Shown one piece after another: positions 40,144 to 44,288 of a stretch of DNA of 44,288 nt. The position numbers and the translations under genes were made by a program. The stretch comes from Sporosarcina psychrophila (GTDB lineage: Bacteria > Bacillota > Bacilli > Bacillales_A > Planococcaceae): the NCBI GenBank assembly GCA_020742515.1, contig DYWT01000302.1:1-44288 (forward strand). The letters are read 5' to 3'. Under the pieces are notes generated by a model. It saw only the letters and a program-made list of their open reading frames with translations. It was not told the DNA's origin and searched no databases. Every line of letters begins with the position of its first letter. Within the stretch, counting starts at the first letter, position 1.

Positions 40144-41638
40144 GACACGCTATAAGTTACACTGGATTACAGCAATTATAGAAGTGCTGAAAACGGCAAA
40201 AGAAGCAATCTTGCCGATCATTGTGCTTGTGTTCGCCAATGGTTTGAATGATTTGGGGTCTGGTAAATGGTATTTAGATTATTTAACCTTTATCATTTTC
40301 GGAGTTCTTATTATTGTATTTTTCATTACAGGAATTATTAAGTGGAAGCGTTTCGAATACTGGTTCGAAGACAATGAACTTCGTATTGAATATGGGTTAT
40401 TTGTAAAAAAGAAACGTTATATTCCGTTCGACCGGATACAAAGCCTGGATTATACGGAAGGGATTTTGCACCGGCCTTTCAAACTTGTCAAAGTAAAAGT
40501 GGAAACAGCAGGCAACTCCTCTTCCAAAAAGTCGGAAGCAGAACTGACTGCGATTACGAAAGAGGCAGCAAATAGGATTGAAAAGAAAATAGCACAGGCG
40601 AAAACTGGCAAAAAGGAAGTTTGGCAGGAAAATGGAGTGCTGGCGGAAGATATCCAGGCAGTGGAAGAACCGCAAACGAAATCCGTTTTTACGATGTCGT
40701 CAAAAGGATTGCTAATCCTGGCAACTACATCGGGCGGAATTGGGATCATTCTTTCGGGTGTTGGGATCTTCCTATCGCAGTTTGCTGAGATGATTCCGTT
40801 TGGTTGGATGTATGAAGAGATTTCGGGCTTCATCAAATTCGGTCTTCTTATTGTTGCGATTGCTGTCTTTTTAGGATTTGTTCTCGTTTGGGGGCTGTCT
40901 GTTGCGATGACATTCCTGGCGTACTATGGTTTTAGTGTTTCGCTTGAAAAAGAAGATATTGTCATTACGCGCGGTCTGCTTGAGAAAAAAAGAATGACAG
41001 TGCCGCTTAATAGGGTTCAAAGTGTGCGTATTATTGAAAATCCTTTTAGGCAGCTATTTGGCTATGCCGCTGTGGCAATTGATAGTGCGGGGGGAGGCGG
41101 AGTTGAAGGAGCGAAAATTAACTTGTTCCCTCTTGTTAAAAGAACGGATATCTACGGCCCGTTAAAAGAGATATTCCCGGATCTCATACTTGACGAACCA
41201 ACGGAGAAACTCCCCGTGCGTGGAAAGCGCTTTTTCTATCGTGTCGATTTCCTATGGATGATTCCTGCAATCGGCGCATTGACGTACTTTTTCTTTCCAT
41301 ACGGATTGTTTTCGCTTCTTATCGTGCCGGTCATTGTCCTCTTTGGATTATGGCAGCACCGCTCAGCTGCTTATGGAATTTCTGGCAATCAGTTGACAAT
41401 GCGGTTCAGGAACTTCAGCCTCCAGACGGCTTACTTGACGAAAAACAGAATTCAATCGATGGAAATGAAACAAAACTACTTCCACAAACGTAAAAATGTG
41501 GCGACAATAGCGACAAATATCAAATCGGGTATGAGTACTTTTCGCGCCCAAGTACATCATATGGAAGAAGCGGAAGCGGAGAAGATTCTTTCGTGGTATG
41601 AGAAAAACGCAATAAATACAGAAAGAGAGCAGGGGTAA
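40136..41638 (+). CDS. ydbT: bPH2-domain membrane protein YdbT
   Basis: 500 residues from ATG 40136 (overlapping the ydbS stop); an earlier ATG at 40088 lies inside ydbS and is unlikely. Three bPH2 domains alternate with membrane pairs: FEYWFEDNELRIEYGLFVKK near 80, YYGFSVSLEKEDIVITRGLL near 265, and AYGISGNQLTMRFRNFSLQT near 410. It works with YdbS in the membrane, probably in envelope defence under sigma-W. A 15-residue polar loop after the first domain (EEPQTKS region) is unconserved. The terminator overlaps its stop codon. Confidence 0.92.
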   Translation: MSETRYKLHWITAIIEVLKTAKEAILPIIVLVFANGLNDLGSGKWYLDYLTFIIFGVLIIVFFITGIIKWKRFEYWFEDNELRIEYGLFVKKKRYIPFDRIQSLDYTEGILHRPFKLVKVKVETAGNSSSKKSEAELTAITKEAANRIEKKIAQAKTGKKEVWQENGVLAEDIQAVEEPQTKSVFTMSSKGLLILATTSGGIGIILSGVGIFLSQFAEMIPFGWMYEEISGFIKFGLLIVAIAVFLGFVLVWGLSVAMTFLAYYGFSVSLEKEDIVITRGLLEKKRMTVPLNRVQSVRIIENPFRQLFGYAAVAIDSAGGGGVEGAKINLFPLVKRTDIYGPLKEIFPDLILDEPTEKLPVRGKRFFYRVDFLWMIPAIGALTYFFFPYGLFSLLIVPVIVLFGLWQHRSAAYGISGNQLTMRFRNFSLQTAYLTKNRIQSMEMKQNYFHKRKNVATIATNIKSGMSTFRAQVHHMEEAEAEKILSWYEKNAINTEREQG

Positions 41639-41649
41639 CCTGCTCTCTT
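41623..41649. terminator. Bidirectional terminator between ydbT and rhomboid gene
   Basis: AAGAGAGCAGG-GGTAA-CCTGCTCTCTT, a perfect 11-bp stem overlapping the stop codons of both convergent genes; the tail on either side is only moderately T-rich. Confidence 0.75.
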
Positions 41650-42262
41650 ATCTTCTTTTCTTACCTTTCCAACTGACAATCCGTTTCGGATGAAAATAGC
41701 TGAGTCCGATTAAAAATCCGACGACTAACCCTGCAATGTGGGCGGTTGTGTTAATTCCGGGCTGGATATAGGTCATAATAATGCTGATTACAATAATTGG
41801 TACAATAATCTGTCTTAGTTGCGGCAGGATATGCTTTGTATAATAGACAAGAGCTCCAAATGCTCCGAGAATCCCGAAAATTGCACCACTTGCACCGACA
41901 CTTGCATACGCAGGACCCTGTAAGAAAAATGTTGCTATATTAGCGAAAATACCTGAGAGCATATAAATTGTCAGGAAGCGTGCTTTGCCTGCGATTTTCT
42001 CGAGTTCAGGCCCGAAAATGAAAAGAGAAAACATATTAAACAGCAGGTGCATAATACCGCCGTGAAGGAACATCGGTGTAAGGAGTCTCCACCATTCTCC
42101 TTCGGAGATGAGAAAGTTGATGCCAACGCCAGCGTTAAATACTTGGGTCCCAATAATCGGGATAAGAGTCACCACATAAATAAGGATATTCAAAGCAAGG
42201 AATAACGTCACCACCGGATATAGGCGGATATATTGCGAGAAGCTTTCTGTACGGCTAAACAT
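41648..42262 (-). CDS. Rhomboid family intramembrane serine protease
   Basis: 204 residues, six membrane segments. Rhomboid marks: GGIMHLLFNMFSLFIFGPEL in the second and third segments, the nucleophile Ser125 in GASGAIFG, and His175 in AHIAGLVVGFLIG. It cleaves membrane proteins within their helices; the substrate is unknown. GAGGTG precedes the ATG. The position between ydbT and acpS corresponds to ydcA of B. subtilis, a rhomboid-type gene. It is transcribed opposite to its neighbours and shares a terminator with ydbT. Confidence 0.92.
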   Translation of the reverse strand: MFSRTESFSQYIRLYPVVTLFLALNILIYVVTLIPIIGTQVFNAGVGINFLISEGEWWRLLTPMFLHGGIMHLLFNMFSLFIFGPELEKIAGKARFLTIYMLSGIFANIATFFLQGPAYASVGASGAIFGILGAFGALVYYTKHILPQLRQIIVPIIVISIIMTYIQPGINTTAHIAGLVVGFLIGLSYFHPKRIVSWKGKKRR

Positions 42263-42328
42263 GAATTCACCTCAATCTATAACCTCATTATACATATCTT
42301 ATGGTCTAGTTGGAAAGGAGGAGTTTTT

Positions 42329-42682
42329 TTGATTGCAGGAATTGGGCTTGATATCGTCGAATTGGATAGAATCGCTAAGTTGGATGGCAGGAGTCCGAGA
42401 TTCCGGATGCGCATTTTAACAGAGAAGGAGTTGGAGATTTACGAATCGCATACAAGTAACCGCCGAATAGAATTCCTCGCGGGGCGATTTGCAGGGAAAG
42501 AAGCATTCGCCAAGGCGTTAGGAACAGGGATTGGAACTCGGTGTAACTTCGCGGACATCGGCATATTACCTGAGCCGAGCGGGAAGCCGACTGTATTTTT
42601 TAAAGGCGAATCAATTAATGGTTTCATTTCGATTACCCATACGCAAACCGTCGCAGCAGCTCAAGTAATCCTTCTTGCATAA
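42329..42682 (+). CDS. acpS: Holo-[acyl-carrier-protein] synthase
   Basis: 117 residues from TTG 42329, with AAGGAGGAG upstream; this start gives the usual (M)IAGIGLDIVEL beginning. An ATG at 42233 in the same frame would run antisense through the rhomboid start and has no ribosome site. Magnesium ligands are Asp8 and Glu58 (RFAGKEAFAKALGTGIG). The end GFISITHTQTVAAAQVIL is typical. AcpS moves 4'-phosphopantetheine from CoA to the acyl carrier protein, switching it on for fatty acid synthesis. Confidence 0.95.
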   Translation: MIAGIGLDIVELDRIAKLDGRSPRFRMRILTEKELEIYESHTSNRRIEFLAGRFAGKEAFAKALGTGIGTRCNFADIGILPEPSGKPTVFFKGESINGFISITHTQTVAAAQVILLA

Positions 42683-42740
42683 TTGTTCGTCCTTCCTCAT
42701 AAGATGACCTACCCGATTGAAATGAGAAAGGATGAACTGT

Positions 42741-43745
42741 ATGCGTAGCCGGATATTTGCTCTTTTGTTAGTTGCAGTCATGGTAATCCTCGCGGCATGT
42801 GGGGCGCCGTCGAAAGAGGACGTCATGAAAAAGCTCAGTGGAAAGTGGAGTGATGGGAAAGGGTATGACTTGCAAGCGACCATGGAAATTAAGACGGGAG
42901 CAGAGCCACGTTTATATGAGGTTGAGGTCTGGCATACGAAGCCAACTTTTTATCGCGTTAACGTAACGCAGTCAGGAAGTAAGGACTCCCAAATGATCGT
43001 ACGCAATAAAGAAGGTGTGTTTGTCGTCACACCATCACTTGGTAAGACATATAAGTTCCAAAGTGAATGGCCCGCACAAAATAGTCAGGCATACTTAATT
43101 GGTGCTTTGTCAGATGATATTAAAGCTGATGAAAATGCTACGATGACCGAAGAGGATAATACCTATGTCTTTGAAACTGCAACAAGGAATAATCATAAGA
43201 AAGTTCTGCCAACCCAGCAAATTCATATTGACAAAAAGACACTCTTGCCAACGTATGTTTCAGTTCTGGATGAAAATAAGGAAGAGAAAATTCGTATCAC
43301 ATTTAATAAGATTACACTTGGCATCGAACGAAAGGCCGCAGATTACAAAGTAGATATGGAAGAAACCAATACGAGTAAAGAAACTGAGCCTGCGGATGAT
43401 GAAAAAACAGGACTCTCCACGTACTATCCATCAGTAGTTTGGGCAGAGGGCACTCTCCTAGATGAAGAAGTGGTGAAAACGGATACTGGTACACGTTCAT
43501 TTATGACGTTTGGAGGGGAAAAGGAGTTCGTCATTATACAGGAACCAGCAGTTAGACCTGATAACGAAATGCCGGTATCCGTTGAAGGAGATCCTGTCGA
43601 TCTTGGATTCGCCATCGCTGCACTTACAGAAAAATCACTACGTTGGGAAAGTGAAGGTGTTTCCTTCTTCATCGCCTCTGAATCATTGACGCAAGATGAG
43701 ATGATTGAAGTAGCTGGATCGATGAAAGCGGAAGGTATGAAATAA
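42741..43745 (+). CDS. ydcC: LolA-like lipoprotein YdcC
   Basis: 334 residues from ATG 42741, with AAAGGA eight bases upstream; another ATG lies nine bases earlier. Lipobox ILAAC gives lipidation at Cys20, so the protein is membrane-anchored outside. The middle part resembles LolA/DUF2092-type folds (YRVNVTQSGSKDSQMIVRNK, GVFVVTPSLGKTYKFQSEWP, IHIDKKTLLPTYVSVLDENK). An acidic linker (about 210-230) precedes a second domain (EKEFVIIQEPA). The location between acpS and alr matches ydcC of B. subtilis, whose relatives are sporulation-linked lipoproteins. No terminator was seen before alr. Confidence 0.88.
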   Translation: MRSRIFALLLVAVMVILAACGAPSKEDVMKKLSGKWSDGKGYDLQATMEIKTGAEPRLYEVEVWHTKPTFYRVNVTQSGSKDSQMIVRNKEGVFVVTPSLGKTYKFQSEWPAQNSQAYLIGALSDDIKADENATMTEEDNTYVFETATRNNHKKVLPTQQIHIDKKTLLPTYVSVLDENKEEKIRITFNKITLGIERKAADYKVDMEETNTSKETEPADDEKTGLSTYYPSVVWAEGTLLDEEVVKTDTGTRSFMTFGGEKEFVIIQEPAVRPDNEMPVSVEGDPVDLGFAIAALTEKSLRWESEGVSFFIASESLTQDEMIEVAGSMKAEGMK

Positions 43746-43751
43746 CTATAG

Positions 43752-43781
43752 TTGACGAAAAAAGGGCGGGGGATGGATAAT
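43752..43781 (+). promoter_or_regulatory. Sigma-A promoter of alr
   Basis: TTGACG, 18 bases, GATAAT, about 33 bases before the alr start. Confidence 0.65.
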
Positions 43782-43813
43782 AGGGGGTATTACTATGCAA
43801 ATGAGGGAGAGTC

Positions 43814-44288
43814 ATGGAAAACCCTGTTCATTACCGCCCAACGCAAGTGATCGTCGAACTGGAAGCGATTCGGACTAATGTTCGGAATCTAAAAGCGTAT
43901 TTGGGAAGCGAAACTTCAATTATTGCAGTCGTGAAAGCGGATGGCTACGGTCACGGTGATGTGGAAGTTGCTCACTCCGCTTTCGAGGCTGGTGCAGAAA
44001 TGGTCTCAGTAGCAACACCTGACGAGGCGGTACGACTCCGAGTGGCGGGTATTAGCGGGGACATCCTCGTCATGGGGCCGTCTCCGCTTATGTTTGCTGA
44101 AAAAGCAGCTGAATTGGGGATTACGATTACCGTTTCAAGTGCTGAGTGGTTGCAGTCAGCATTGGATATCAGTGAAAGTTTTAAGCGACCGTTGAAAGTC
44201 CATGTAAAAGTTGACAGTGGAATGGGTAGAATCGGATTAAGGGATGTGGATGCACTCCGGTCTCTCGCTTCGGTCATTGAACGTTCTA
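43814..44288 (+). CDS. alr: Alanine racemase, N-terminal part (runs off the window)
   Basis: The visible 158 residues form the start of the TIM barrel. RPTQVIVELEAIRTNVRNLK begins the domain, and Lys41 in VVKADGYGHG binds pyridoxal phosphate. VHVKVDSGMGRIGLR carries conserved barrel residues. The enzyme interconverts L- and D-Ala and supplies D-Ala to Ddl, encoded 9 kb earlier. GAGGGAGA lies three bases before the ATG. A short frame (43795-43878, 27 codons) starts just upstream with its own GGGGG site and overlaps the alr start in another frame; it may be chance. Confidence 0.94.
   Translation, partial: MENPVHYRPTQVIVELEAIRTNVRNLKAYLGSETSIIAVVKADGYGHGDVEVAHSAFEAGAEMVSVATPDEAVRLRVAGISGDILVMGPSPLMFAEKAAELGITITVSSAEWLQSALDISESFKRPLKVHVKVDSGMGRIGLRDVDALRSLASVIERS

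Overview
The window reads as chromosomal DNA of a low-GC, Gram-positive, Bacillus-like bacterium, most likely a member of the Planococcaceae such as Sporosarcina. This is inferred from strong GGAGG-type ribosome sites, many TTG/GTG starts, sigma-W-like and sigma-B-like promoters, and a block from 34.2 kb to the end (ddl, murF, cshA, ydbS, ydbT, rhomboid, acpS, ydcC, alr) that follows the Bacillus subtilis order. No rRNA, tRNA, CRISPR array, prophage or transposase was seen.

Layout. 1-1.4 kb: end of an Mrp Na+/H+ antiporter operon (mrpD tail, mrpE, F, G). 1.5-5.7 kb: penicillin-acylase-family hydrolase, a 42-bp tandem-repeat array, a P1/DmpA-type peptidase and a universal stress protein. 5.7-6.9 kb: a decayed SulP anion transporter. 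6.9-10.6 kb: cadmium/zinc resistance (cadC, cadA, with an operator-promoter-operator control region) and a double GNAT acetyltransferase. 10.6-18.4 kb: small regulatory and stress genes (lmo0937-family peptide, mntR, cvfB, ypuA-like gene, several GNATs, a DUF4064 protein, an AraC regulator, yidC). 18.4-23.8 kb: an MFS carrier, a VanY-type carboxypeptidase, cardiolipin synthase and the cystine carrier TcyP. 23.9-24.2 kb: a 41-bp repeat array. 24.2-29.5 kb: a TPR-type regulator divergent from an MFS exporter and a cytoplasmic S41 peptidase, then another MFS exporter. 29.6-30.8 kb: a third (~21-bp) array, a broken copZ, an intact csoR and a 46-residue unknown protein. 30.9-34.2 kb: two tandem RodA/FtsW paralogues and a paired SMR exporter. 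34.2-44.3 kb: the cell-wall and envelope block.

How it fits together. Much of the window concerns the envelope and stress: D-Ala supply and ligation (alr, ddl, murF), wall polymerisation (RodA pair), wall trimming (VanY), lipid synthesis (cls, acpS), membrane insertion (yidC) and PH-domain membrane proteins (ydbST). ECF-type promoters (TGAAAC-N16-CGTA or close) lie before ydbS, the DUF4064 gene and the ypuA-like gene. Sigma-B-like promoters (GTTT..-N14-GGGTA.) lie before three small stress-type genes. Metal control is the second theme: cadC-cadA, mntR, csoR.

The least explained material is non-coding. Three unrelated-looking tandem arrays share a monomer length near 21 bp (two helical turns). 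A dispersed element built on GTCTAGCTCCAGCGCC occurs at four loci. These repeats occupy about half of the convergent gene junctions. The other candidate system is the regulator/MFS/S41 cassette at 24.2-28.2 kb.
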